Origin: CAYJLC01 sp964370735 | GTDB taxonomy: Bacteria; Bacillota; Clostridia; Oscillospirales; Butyricicoccaceae | Direction of reading: 5' to 3' | DNA: 12,094 nucleotides | NCBI GenBank assembly: GCA_964370735.1 | Contig: CAYJLC010000057.1 | Span: forward strand, 1-12,094 | Shown here: positions 1 through 5,785 of the stretch, one piece after another | Position numbering within the stretch: the first letter of the stretch is position 1 | Layout of the letters: each line of letters starts with the position of its first letter | Position numbers and translations under genes: made by a program | Notes under the pieces: model-generated | Told to the model about the DNA's origin: nothing | Database searches by the model: none | The model's input: only the letters and a program-made list of their open reading frames with translations

Positions 1-1
1 G

Positions 2-151
2 ACTTATTATTTTAAATTGCACCCTATTATTTCTAAAATGGATAAACTAAATGAAATCTCTCCTAAAGGTTATTCTAAAACCCTATGCACAATGATAACT
101 GGGTTTATTTTTCTATTTTTCCTAGCACTTTTACTTCATTTTCTCATTTAA
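2..151 (+). CDS. C-terminal fragment of an unidentified membrane protein (5' end outside window)
   Basis: The frame starting at base 2 is open for 49 codons from the window edge to a TAA at 149-151. The visible peptide has a polar, charged stretch (KMDKLNEISPKGYSK), then a strongly hydrophobic run of about 20 residues (TGFIFLFFLALLLHFLI) ending at the stop, as expected for a last transmembrane helix. An internal ATG at 38 has no Shine-Dalgarno in front of it, so a truncated larger gene is more likely than a 37-residue small protein. A strong terminator follows 11 bases after the stop, which supports a real gene end. It converges on the catabolic operon. A sugar permease would fit the neighbourhood, but the family cannot be recognised from 49 residues. 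Confidence 0.6.
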   Translation, partial: TYYFKLHPIISKMDKLNEISPKGYSKTLCTMITGFIFLFFLALLLHFLI

Positions 152-162
152 TTTTACACATA

Positions 163-196
163 AAAACTCCTGTTTCTAAGTTGAAACAGGAGTTTT
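163..196. terminator. Bidirectional intrinsic terminator
   Basis: A perfect 14-bp stem (AAAACTCCTGTTTC at 163-176 paired with 183-196) encloses a 6-nt loop, TAAGTT. It has an A-tract on the left and a T-tract on the right, followed by further T-rich sequence. It lies between the convergent ends of the truncated membrane-protein gene and the sugar isomerase gene, so it probably terminates both transcripts. Confidence 0.9.
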
Positions 197-212
197 ATAT
201 TTTTTAGGGGAT

Positions 213-1019
213 TTACTTATTTTTCATTCTTTTAAAGAATTCTGAACCAGCTTTTGCACATTCGTATGGAGTTGGTTTTGCTAGTGCTTCAAGGCATAAA
301 TAGCCTTTATAGTCTAAATCTTTTAGAGTATTATAGTATAATTCCATGTCTAAATGTCCCATTGAAGGGGCAAGTCTATTTGAGTCTAAGAAGTGAATAT
401 GTTTATCAAGTCCTAAAGAATTTGCCTCTTTTAGTAGCTCTACAATATCTAAATCTTCGATATTCATATGGAAAATATCAATCATAAGATAAAGTGGCAA
501 TTTCACTTCTTTTATAAAATCTATTCCCTCACGAACTGAGTTTATTGTGTTAATTTCATATCTGTTAATAGGCTCGATTAATAAATCTACCTTACTAATA
601 TCAAGCATTTTTTCGCAAGAATCTACAAATTTCTTATTAAAATGCTCGATAGTTTCATCGCCTTTCATACTACCACGAACTAAACCTAGCGACACCATAC
701 CACCTAAATCAGCAGTTAAATTACAGATTTCGCCTATTTTTTCGATACAAGTTTTACGGATAGAAGGGTCTTCATCGCCTAAATATAACCCTTGTCCTGC
801 TAGTGCCGCAGGCATTACTACACCCACACCTAGATCGTATTTATTAAGTAGTCTAACAGCATCTTTTGTTCTGTCAGAAAATGGGTCGTCGACAAATAAA
901 TCTACCCCATCATAACCTAAGTCGCGTAGCATCGCATAATTTTCTTCGCAAGCATCTGCAAAAAGAACAGGTGCCGTTTTTGGCATTGAAAAGGCCGATA
1001 GCGAAACGGAAGTTTTCAT
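213..1019 (-). CDS. Sugar isomerase/epimerase, xylose-isomerase-like TIM barrel (AP endonuclease 2 family)
   Basis: This 268-residue protein is of normal length for the D-tagatose/D-psicose 3-epimerase, L-xylulose-5-phosphate 3-epimerase (UlaE) and hydroxypyruvate isomerase superfamily. The expected metal-binding set is visible: Glu149 in LIEPINRYE, Asp181 in MIDIFHMN, His209 in HIHFLDSNR and Glu244 in YLCLEA. Glu149 and Glu244 would be the acid/base pair acting on a ketose. The start is fixed by AGGAGG at 1027-1032, which overlaps the stop of the upstream araD gene, so the two are probably translationally coupled. It is the last gene of the operon. Next to an L-ribulose-5-phosphate 4-epimerase, a 3-epimerase role as in the ascorbate (ula) pathway is plausible, but the substrate is inference; a hydroxypyruvate or 2-oxo-tetronate isomerase role is the main alternative. 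Confidence 0.85.
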   Translation of the reverse strand: MKTSVSLSAFSMPKTAPVLFADACEENYAMLRDLGYDGVDLFVDDPFSDRTKDAVRLLNKYDLGVGVVMPAALAGQGLYLGDEDPSIRKTCIEKIGEICNLTADLGGMVSLGLVRGSMKGDETIEHFNKKFVDSCEKMLDISKVDLLIEPINRYEINTINSVREGIDFIKEVKLPLYLMIDIFHMNIEDLDIVELLKEANSLGLDKHIHFLDSNRLAPSMGHLDMELYYNTLKDLDYKGYLCLEALAKPTPYECAKAGSEFFKRMKNK

Positions 1020-1030
1020 AAAAAATCCTC

Positions 1031-1738
1031 CTATTTAGATTGATAGAAATATGAATTCGCACCATGTTTTCTTAAAAAGTGCTTATCAACAGAGTAATCT
1101 TCTAGATTTGGAGCTCCAGCGCTTATTTGCTTAGTTAAAATCGCCATTTTTGATAATTCTTCTAAAATTACAGAATTTTCAACAGCAGCAGCAGCAGTTT
1201 TGCCCCAAGTGAAAGGTCCATGACCTGCAACATTAACACCGAATACTTGCATAGGGTCGATGCCTCTTTGGATAAATGTTTCAACGATTACATCGCCAGT
1301 GTTTTTCTCGTAATTGCCTTCTTCGTTAACTTCTTCTTTAGTCATTGGACGTGTGCAAGGAATTGCACCGTAGAAGTGGTCTGCGTGAGTTGTGCCTAGG
1401 CATGGAATATCACATCTAGCTTGTGCGAAAGCTGTCGCATAAGTCGAGTGAGTATGCGCAATAGCTCCGATTTCTGGGAATTTTTTGTATAACGCAATAT
1501 GAATATCAAGGTCTACCGAAGGAAGTAATTTACCCTCGATTAAATTTCCATCAAGGTCAGTTACTGACATATCTTCAGCAGTTAAATCATCATATTCCAT
1601 CCCACGAGGTTTGATTACAATGATGTTTTTTTCTCTATCGATAACAGAAACGTTACCCCAAGTATATATAACTAAATCGCGACGAACAAGTTCTAAATTA
1701 GCGTCGAAAACTTCTTCTTTTAATTGTTTTAAATCCAT
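1031..1738 (-). CDS. araD: L-ribulose-5-phosphate 4-epimerase (class II aldolase/adducin fold)
   Basis: This protein of 235 residues (E. coli AraD has 231) would interconvert L-ribulose-5-phosphate and D-xylulose-5-phosphate by a Zn-dependent retro-aldol reaction in the cytosol. Recognisable elements: TWGNVS (Asn29), IKPRG (Lys43), Asp76 in PSVDLDIH, zinc ligands His95 and His97 in AHTHS, the TTHADHFYG block with Asp120, the third ligand His173 in AGHGPFTWGK, and a C-terminal LRKHGANSYFYQ with Tyr230. The match runs end to end and favours a true AraD/UlaF/SgbE over the tetronate decarboxylase relatives. The frame is open 21 codons further upstream into repeat DNA, but the start at 1738 is preceded by AAGGAG at ideal distance. 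It lies downstream of the LarA-like gene after a 289-bp repeat-filled gap, and 11 bp before the sugar isomerase. Confidence 0.93.
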   Translation of the reverse strand: MDLKQLKEEVFDANLELVRRDLVIYTWGNVSVIDREKNIIVIKPRGMEYDDLTAEDMSVTDLDGNLIEGKLLPSVDLDIHIALYKKFPEIGAIAHTHSTYATAFAQARCDIPCLGTTHADHFYGAIPCTRPMTKEEVNEEGNYEKNTGDVIVETFIQRGIDPMQVFGVNVAGHGPFTWGKTAAAAVENSVILEELSKMAILTKQISAGAPNLEDYSVDKHFLRKHGANSYFYQSK

Positions 1739-1751
1739 TTTTATCTCCTTC

Positions 1752-1867
1752 CCACCTAATGTGGATATTTTTTTATTTTTTAAAAGGGACGATGCGGGCA
1801 TCGTCCCCTATGCCACCTGACGTGGACGCATTTCGGTTCGCAATGGGACATTATGGTCATCGTCCCC
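1752..1867. repeat. Two imperfect tandem copies of a ~60-bp double-hairpin unit
   Basis: Each copy begins with a small hairpin (CCACctaatGTGG at 1752-1764; CCACctgacGTGG at 1813-1825). About 20 bases later comes a 22-nt dyad: 1786-1807 with perfect 10-bp arms GGGACGATGC/GCATCGTCCC, and 1845-1866, a decayed version with outer arms GGGAC/GTCCC. The two 22-mers agree at 17 positions. The spacing between copies is 61 bp for the first hairpin and 59 bp for the second. The spacers between hairpins are not conserved, as expected if structure is what is kept. The unit abuts the araD Shine-Dalgarno. No protein is encoded. Confidence 0.75.
1786..1807 (-). terminator. Possible attenuator hairpin between the LarA-like gene and araD
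   Basis: Read on the minus strand, the perfect 10-bp GC-rich stem with a 2-nt spacer is followed at once by TTTT and then an A/T-only stretch. That makes it resemble an intrinsic terminator lying 48 nt upstream of the araD start. The T-run is short, so termination may be partial and serve to lower araD expression relative to the first gene. It may equally be only a mobile palindrome. Confidence 0.4.
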
Positions 1868-1885
1868 ACAAATATCATTTTTTGA

Positions 1886-2042
1886 AACACCATGTAGGGG
1901 TGTTCATTGGACGCCCGTTTCTGCGTAAATTTTCATCTGAAACTCGCCGAAGGCAATTGCCTGTCAACATTGTCGACAATTTTTGTCTGAAACGTGGAGA
2001 AGCTAGATGCCTGTCGGTGCAACCGACCTATCTAGAAACGTG
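1886..2042. repeat. Palindrome cluster with GAAAC-flanked dyads (REP/BIME-like)
   Basis: A continuous series of dyads is visible: AACACC/GGTGTT (1886-1904); an overlapping stem 1898-1905 with 1909-1916 around ATT (two G-T wobbles); GGCAATTGCC (1952-1961); ATTGTCGACAAT (1969-1980); and a nested hairpin with CTAGAT/ATCTAG outside (2003-2008, 2030-2035) and GTCGGT/ACCGAC inside (2013-2018, 2022-2027). GAAAC recurs at 1939, 1989 and 2035, and GCCTGTC recurs at 1959 and 2009, so two diverged units of about 46-50 bp can be aligned. Counting 1801-2040 by eye gives 114 G+C in 240 bases, clearly above the flanking genes. No open frame of interest exists on either strand. Confidence 0.65.
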
Positions 2043-3485
2043 TGGGTCGTCGCCTTTCATCATCAGGTGAACTGCTGAACGTTTGAAAGTTAGTGGTAAT
2101 ACTAAAATATTTGGTTTTTCGCCAACGATATGTTTTTTAGCGTGCTCTAATGCTTCTTCAACAGTTGCACGAGTTTTAAGACCCATAGCTCTTGCGATAC
2201 CAGGTTCTTTTGCACCACAAAGGTAAACAGCAGATGTGTTCATTTCTGTGATATGTGCAGATGAAATCATAGAGAAACCGTGGAATGGGTGGAATGCATT
2301 TGTATATCTATATTGTCTAATCCACTCTTCGTTAGTTGCATAGTATTCACCATATCTGTTAAGGTCTGGTAAAGTTTGCATTTCGTTTCTTTGATATAAA
2401 TCATAAAGTGGGCGTAAGTAAGGCCATAAATCATCATTAAAGAAACCATTACAAAGCGAAGTACAGATAATTACACAGTTATCAGATAATACACGTTTGT
2501 GACGAACAACTTGTGCAGAAATCGCTTGCATAAGCATGATAGGGTTAGTTCCCATACCATCACCGTAGTGGAAAAATTGTGGCATACCAAACACCATTAC
2601 ATCGAATTTTTTCTCAGCAAATGGTACGAAAGTACGAGTATCTGAAATATCCCAACATTGTTTTTGCATTTCTAAAGCATAACCAGAGTAGATAGAAATT
2701 TGGCGAGAAACTGAATCAAGTACAGCATCACAGCAGAAGAATTTTTTACCCATTTTTTCTTCCATGTGCATACCGATTTCATCGAATTTATTTCTCATTA
2801 AAGATTTAGAGTTTACAGGAGTAAAGTCTTCTCTATGCATAACTTTTGGAACGTGGTGAGATGCGATTGATTTCCAGTGAGTGATACCAGTTGAGCAGTG
2901 CTTGTAACCGCCAGAATATCCCCCATAAGGGTTACCTTGAGAGTGACCGATTAATATTGCAACATCGCTATCGTAAACATATTTGTTCATGATAACAGGG
3001 TCGCCAGCTTCAGTTAATCCTAAATCAACTAAATTGTCATAATCTTCTGAGTCATGGTTTATGATTTGACCAGTATGTGCAAACTCGTGGAATAATTCAT
3101 TTCCTAAAACACCACGAATTTCTTCATCTGTATTTTTTCTATGTAATCCGTTTGAGCAGATAAGTAAAATATCTTCTTTGCGAACTCCAACGCTATATAA
3201 TTCTTCTAAAACTAATCTAATAGAAACTTTTCTATGTGCAGTTTCTTGTTCCCCACCTTTAACGCGGTCTGGGAAGATGATAGTAACTTTTGAGCCAGCT
3301 TTTGCAAGTTTAGTTAAAGGCTCCATACCGATAGGGTTTCTTAAAGATTTAAGTGTTTCTTCTTCAATTTTATCAACTGGGATAAAATCAGGGTCTTTAA
3401 CCGTTTCTCCTGGTATAAATACTGTGGCGTCATCTGGTAAAGTAACGTCTACCGTACCATGTCCATATTCTAATGCAACTTTCAT
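2028..3485 (-). CDS. LarA-like nickel-pincer racemase/epimerase family protein (DUF2088 / lactate racemase domain)
   Basis: This 485-residue protein carries the hallmarks of the lactate racemase LarA superfamily, whose members epimerise or dehydrate 2-hydroxy acids and sugar acids using a covalently bound nickel-pincer (NPN) cofactor. Visible motifs: an N-terminal YGHG..DVTLPDD strand region; IIFPDRVKGG around 69-78; GLHR at 113-116; INHD at 142-145; IGHSQGNPYGGYSGGYK at 179-195, whose Lys195 matches the cofactor-anchoring lysine; and ASHH at 208-211, whose His211 fits the spacing of the nickel-ligand histidine. By spacing, the His ten residues before the anchoring lysine in L. plantarum LarA appears to be Asn185 here. 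The frame extends 26 codons upstream, but ATG 3485 has AAAGGAG before it. The final residues (DDPHVSR) and the TAG lie in the palindromic repeat. It is first in its operon; larB/C/E cofactor genes are not in the window. The substrate is unknown. Confidence 0.78.
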   Translation of the reverse strand: MKVALEYGHGTVDVTLPDDATVFIPGETVKDPDFIPVDKIEEETLKSLRNPIGMEPLTKLAKAGSKVTIIFPDRVKGGEQETAHRKVSIRLVLEELYSVGVRKEDILLICSNGLHRKNTDEEIRGVLGNELFHEFAHTGQIINHDSEDYDNLVDLGLTEAGDPVIMNKYVYDSDVAILIGHSQGNPYGGYSGGYKHCSTGITHWKSIASHHVPKVMHREDFTPVNSKSLMRNKFDEIGMHMEEKMGKKFFCCDAVLDSVSRQISIYSGYALEMQKQCWDISDTRTFVPFAEKKFDVMVFGMPQFFHYGDGMGTNPIMLMQAISAQVVRHKRVLSDNCVIICTSLCNGFFNDDLWPYLRPLYDLYQRNEMQTLPDLNRYGEYYATNEEWIRQYRYTNAFHPFHGFSMISSAHITEMNTSAVYLCGAKEPGIARAMGLKTRATVEEALEHAKKHIVGEKPNILVLPLTFKRSAVHLMMKGDDPHVSR

Positions 3486-3559
3486 TTTGTTAGCTCCTTT
3501 TAATTTTTTTGATGAACTTAGTTTAACACGAAAATAAGTAAATTTAAAGCCAAGTTTAA

Positions 3560-3571
3560 GCAAACGTTACA
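3560..3571. promoter_or_regulatory. Putative LacI-family operator O1 (leftward arm)
   Basis: GCAAACGTTACA shares the left half GCAAAC and the central CG with the perfect site at 3736; its right half is degenerate. It covers the expected start site (about 3567) of the leftward promoter, a classic repression position. Confidence 0.55.
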
Positions 3572-3573
3572 CT

Positions 3574-3603
3574 AGTATAATATATACATATTAACCAAAT
3601 CAA
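3574..3603 (-). promoter_or_regulatory. Sigma-A-type promoter for the LarA-like/araD/isomerase operon
   Basis: On the minus strand, TTGATT (3603-3598), an 18-bp spacer and TATACT (3579-3574) give a good vegetative promoter, with transcription expected to start near 3567. The leader would be about 80 nt before ATG 3485. Confidence 0.55.
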
Positions 3604-3694
3604 ACCCTTTTATTATATGCAAATCGACAATCGCATTCGTTCGAAAATTATAGCTCCCCTATATTTTCTCCGTATTTATTATCATTTTAACCAA

Positions 3695-3722
3695 TTGAAC
3701 GCTTTATTTTTTGTGCTATACA
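3695..3722 (+). promoter_or_regulatory. Sigma-A-type promoter for the TIM paralogue
   Basis: TTGAAC (3695-3700), a 16-bp spacer and TATACA (3717-3722), with an extended -10 TGC at 3714-3716. Expected start is near 3729, giving a leader of about 93 nt that contains two operator-like sites. Confidence 0.6.
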
Positions 3723-3735
3723 ACATATTTCAAAC

Positions 3736-3747
3736 GCAAACGTTTGC
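3736..3747. promoter_or_regulatory. LacI-family operator O2, perfect palindrome
   Basis: GCAAACGTTTGC is a perfect 12-bp dyad centred on CG, embedded in ACGCAAACGTTTGCTT. It closely resembles the PurR/LacI-family consensus (ACGCAAACGTTT...). It sits just downstream of the predicted rightward start. The LacI-family gene at 4758 is the obvious candidate ligand; a CcpA-type catabolite regulator could also see it. Confidence 0.75.
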
Positions 3748-3768
3748 TTTCGATTTGATTGATTATTT

Positions 3769-3782
3769 ACGCAAACTTATGC
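3769..3782. promoter_or_regulatory. Weak operator-like site O3
   Basis: ACGCAAACTTATGC repeats the left half ACGCAAAC of O2 exactly, while the right half is degenerate. Its centre is 35 bp from that of O2, inside the leader of the TIM paralogue, so it could act as an auxiliary site. Confidence 0.35.
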
Positions 3783-3821
3783 AAAATATAGTTAACACAT
3801 ATTTGAAAGGATTTGAAATCA

Positions 3822-4649
3822 ATGAAATCAATTTACTTAAATCTTAAAAGATTTGACATTACTAAAGAAGAAAACGGCGTTAACAGCATCGCAAAAACTG
3901 CTGACTGGGGCAAATTTATAGTAGAAAATACACAAGAGAAATTAAAAGCATTCGACGGAAAAGCAACATTTGGAATGTATTTCCCTGAAACTCATATCTT
4001 AAATGCTGTTTCAGCAAACGCAAACTCAAATCTTGCTATCGGCTGTCAAAGTATTTACGAAAAAGACACAGCAGAAGGTGGAAACTTCGGAGCTTTCACT
4101 ACTTTAAGAACTGCAAAATCTATGAAACTTGCTGGTTGTGAAACTGTTATTATCGGTCACTGTGAAGAAAGAAACTACCATAAAGAGTTATTATCTTATG
4201 CAAAAGACGCTGATTTAACTGTAATCAACGAGATTTTCGGCAAAAAAATTAAATCTGCTCAATCTCAAGGCTTAGACGTATTATATTGTATCGGTGAAAC
4301 TTCTGAAGAACAAGACGATTACGAAAATGTTTTAAAAACTCAACTTGTTAAAGCTTTAGACGGTGTTGACACTTCAAAAGTAACTATCGCTTATGAGCCA
4401 GTTTGGTCAATCGGACCTGGTAAAACACCAGCTGACAAACCATATATAACAAAAATTGCTAGATTTATCAAATCTATCTACCCTGACATTAAAGTTGTTT
4501 ACGGTGGTGGTTTAAAAGTTGATAACGCAAAAATGCTCGCTTCAATCGACGAAATTGACGGTGGTTTAATCGCTTTAACTAGATTTACAGGCGAAATTGG
4601 TTTCTATCCAGACGAATATATCAATATTATCGAAGAATACCTAGGTTAA
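3822..4649 (+). CDS. Divergent triosephosphate isomerase paralogue (TIM family sugar-phosphate isomerase)
   Basis: This 275-residue protein is somewhat longer than the roughly 250 residues of housekeeping TpiA. Catalytic residues are kept: Asn7 and Lys9 in YLNLK (canonical NWK), His113 in IIGHCEER (canonical IIGHSERR), Glu192 in AYEPVWSIG and the loop-6 hinge GPGKTP. The other phosphate-binding loops differ: the Ser loop reads VVYGGGLKV, and the final loop reads DGGLIALTRFTG in place of the usual DGxLVGGASL. This suggests an aldose-ketose isomerase acting on something other than, or larger than, triose phosphate, such as a tetrulose phosphate as in erythritol-type pathways (inference). ATG 3822 follows AAAGGA at 3806-3811; an in-frame TTG at 3813 is too close to it. 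First gene of the rightward arm, under O2/O3. Confidence 0.82.
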   Translation: MKSIYLNLKRFDITKEENGVNSIAKTADWGKFIVENTQEKLKAFDGKATFGMYFPETHILNAVSANANSNLAIGCQSIYEKDTAEGGNFGAFTTLRTAKSMKLAGCETVIIGHCEERNYHKELLSYAKDADLTVINEIFGKKIKSAQSQGLDVLYCIGETSEEQDDYENVLKTQLVKALDGVDTSKVTIAYEPVWSIGPGKTPADKPYITKIARFIKSIYPDIKVVYGGGLKVDNAKMLASIDEIDGGLIALTRFTGEIGFYPDEYINIIEEYLG

Positions 4650-4652
4650 TTT

Positions 4653-4688
4653 TAGTAGAATTTCATTAAACTCATATAAATTTTACTA
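4653..4688 (+). other. Weak AT-rich hairpin after the TIM paralogue
   Basis: TAGTAGAATTT (4653-4663) can pair with AAATTTTACTA (4678-4688), 11 bp with one G-T wobble and a 14-nt loop. No T-tract follows, so it is a poor terminator; it might slow read-through or protect the mRNA 3' end. Confidence 0.25.
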
Positions 4689-4708
4689 GAATTTAAGCAA
4701 AAAATAAC

Positions 4709-4737
4709 TTGAAAAATATAATTAATTATTGTATAAT
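4709..4737 (+). promoter_or_regulatory. Promoter of the LacI-family regulator
   Basis: TTGAAA (4709-4714), exactly 17 bp, then a consensus TATAAT (4732-4737). The predicted start (about 4744) lies right before the Shine-Dalgarno AGGAG at 4745-4749, so the leader would be only about 14 nt. No GCAAAC-type operator overlaps it, so autoregulation is not apparent. Confidence 0.7.
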
Positions 4738-4757
4738 TAATTTTAGGAGTAAAATTT

Positions 4758-5780
4758 ATGACTTTGAAAGAAATTTCTGAAATTGTTGGCGTATCTGTGT
4801 CCACAGTTTCACGCGTAATAAACAAAAACGACACAAAATGTGCAAGTAAAGAAGTTCGTGAAAAAATTTGGGATGCAGTCAGTCAAACTGGCTATATCCC
4901 AAACAAAAGTGCGCAAGATTTGCGTTCTAAGCACACTGGAACAGACACATCGGTTCAAACTAAAAACATAGCTTGTGTTTTTGGTCGCTCGATGGACATT
5001 AATAATGACCCTTTTTTCAATGCAATTTATCGCGCAATCGAAAAAGAGGCTTTCAAAATGGGTTGCTTTATTAAATTGTCGCTGTCCTTTAACCAACTTC
5101 TTTCAAAACATTCTACCGAGCTTATAAATCACAGCAACATCGACGGACTTATCATCCTAGGACGTTGTAGCTCTGAACATTTAAACTATATTTGCTCTAA
5201 ATTTAAAAATGTTGTGATGATTGCACTCAACTCTTCAAATGCTTCTATCGACCAGATTATTTGCGATGGTTATGATAGCGCAAAAAAGGCGATGCAATAT
5301 CTCCATAATTTAGACCACAAAGAGGTAGGATATATAGGAGAAACAAGCGAAGAAGTGCGTTTTAACGGTTTTCTTGATGCGCGAAAAGAATTTGGTATGT
5401 CTGAAAACGATGATTATGTTGCCGAATGTCCCCTATCAATGGAAGGTGGCTACAATGGTGCAAAAAAGCTTCTTCAAAATAATAATCGCCCGTCTGCTAT
5501 TTTTTGTTGTAACGACATTACTGCAATCGGTGCGCTTAAAGCTATTAATGAAGAAGGTCTAAATGTTCCTAAAGACATATCGCTAATCAGCATTGATAAT
5601 GTGGAAGTTGCGTCGTATATCGACCCTATGCTTACAACTATCAACATACCAAAAGATGAAATGGGAAAAATGGCTATTCGGATTTTGTTAAGCCGAATAA
5701 ACAAAACCCACAAACTGCCGATAAAAGTAGAATTTCCATTTAATATTAGGCAAGGCGACAGTTGTAGAGATTTAAAATAA
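4758..5780 (+). CDS. LacI-family transcriptional regulator
   Basis: This 340-residue protein has the usual family length. Residues 1-25 form the LacI helix-turn-helix (TLKEISEIVGVSVSTVSRVINK), residues about 48-58 the hinge helix (NKSAQDLRSK) whose Leu intercalates at a central CpG of the operator, and the rest a periplasmic-binding-protein-like effector domain (IACVFGRS.. start, FCCNDITAIGALKAINEEGLNVPKDISLISIDN near 250-280). The start is set by AGGAG at 4745-4749. It sits between the TIM paralogue and transketolase genes, with its own consensus promoter. It most likely represses both divergent promoters through O1/O2 until a sugar or sugar phosphate binds. The inducer cannot be told from sequence. 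Confidence 0.93.
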   Translation: MTLKEISEIVGVSVSTVSRVINKNDTKCASKEVREKIWDAVSQTGYIPNKSAQDLRSKHTGTDTSVQTKNIACVFGRSMDINNDPFFNAIYRAIEKEAFKMGCFIKLSLSFNQLLSKHSTELINHSNIDGLIILGRCSSEHLNYICSKFKNVVMIALNSSNASIDQIICDGYDSAKKAMQYLHNLDHKEVGYIGETSEEVRFNGFLDARKEFGMSENDDYVAECPLSMEGGYNGAKKLLQNNNRPSAIFCCNDITAIGALKAINEEGLNVPKDISLISIDNVEVASYIDPMLTTINIPKDEMGKMAIRILLSRINKTHKLPIKVEFPFNIRQGDSCRDLK

Positions 5781-5785
5781 ACAAC

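Larger units (their letters stand above)
3486..3821. promoter_or_regulatory. Divergent control region between the two catabolic arms
   Basis: This 336-bp region has no credible gene. It holds a leftward promoter for the LarA-like operon, a rightward promoter for the TIM paralogue, and three LacI-type operator sequences, listed separately. The middle (about 3608-3690) shows no further motif I can name: no riboswitch, T-box or terminator was recognised. Confidence 0.8.

Noticed and set aside
1739..1801. Longer araD start (21 extra residues)
   Set aside because: The extension runs into repeat DNA, lacks similarity to AraD N-termini, and ATG 1738 has a perfect Shine-Dalgarno.
1936..2042. CRISPR-like array (recurring GAAAC with 46-50 bp period)
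   Set aside because: Only the words GAAAC(GTG) and GCCTGTC are shared; there is no conserved repeat of 24 bp or more, the 'spacers' are palindromic, and no cas gene is present.
1759..2070. 103-codon plus-strand open frame through the repeat region
   Set aside because: It consists of repeat palindromes, has no ribosome site and no recognisable protein features.
3486..3563. Longer start for the LarA-like protein
   Set aside because: The extra 26 residues would be encoded by the promoter-leader region downstream of O1; ATG 3485 has AAAGGAG.
3604..3694. Riboswitch or T-box leader in the divergent region
   Set aside because: No conserved core such as a T-box sequence, and no terminator/antiterminator pair was found; the segment lies upstream of both predicted start sites.
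3617..3847. 76-codon plus-strand open frame in the divergent region
   Set aside because: It has no Shine-Dalgarno, overlaps promoter and operators, and runs out of frame into the TIM paralogue.
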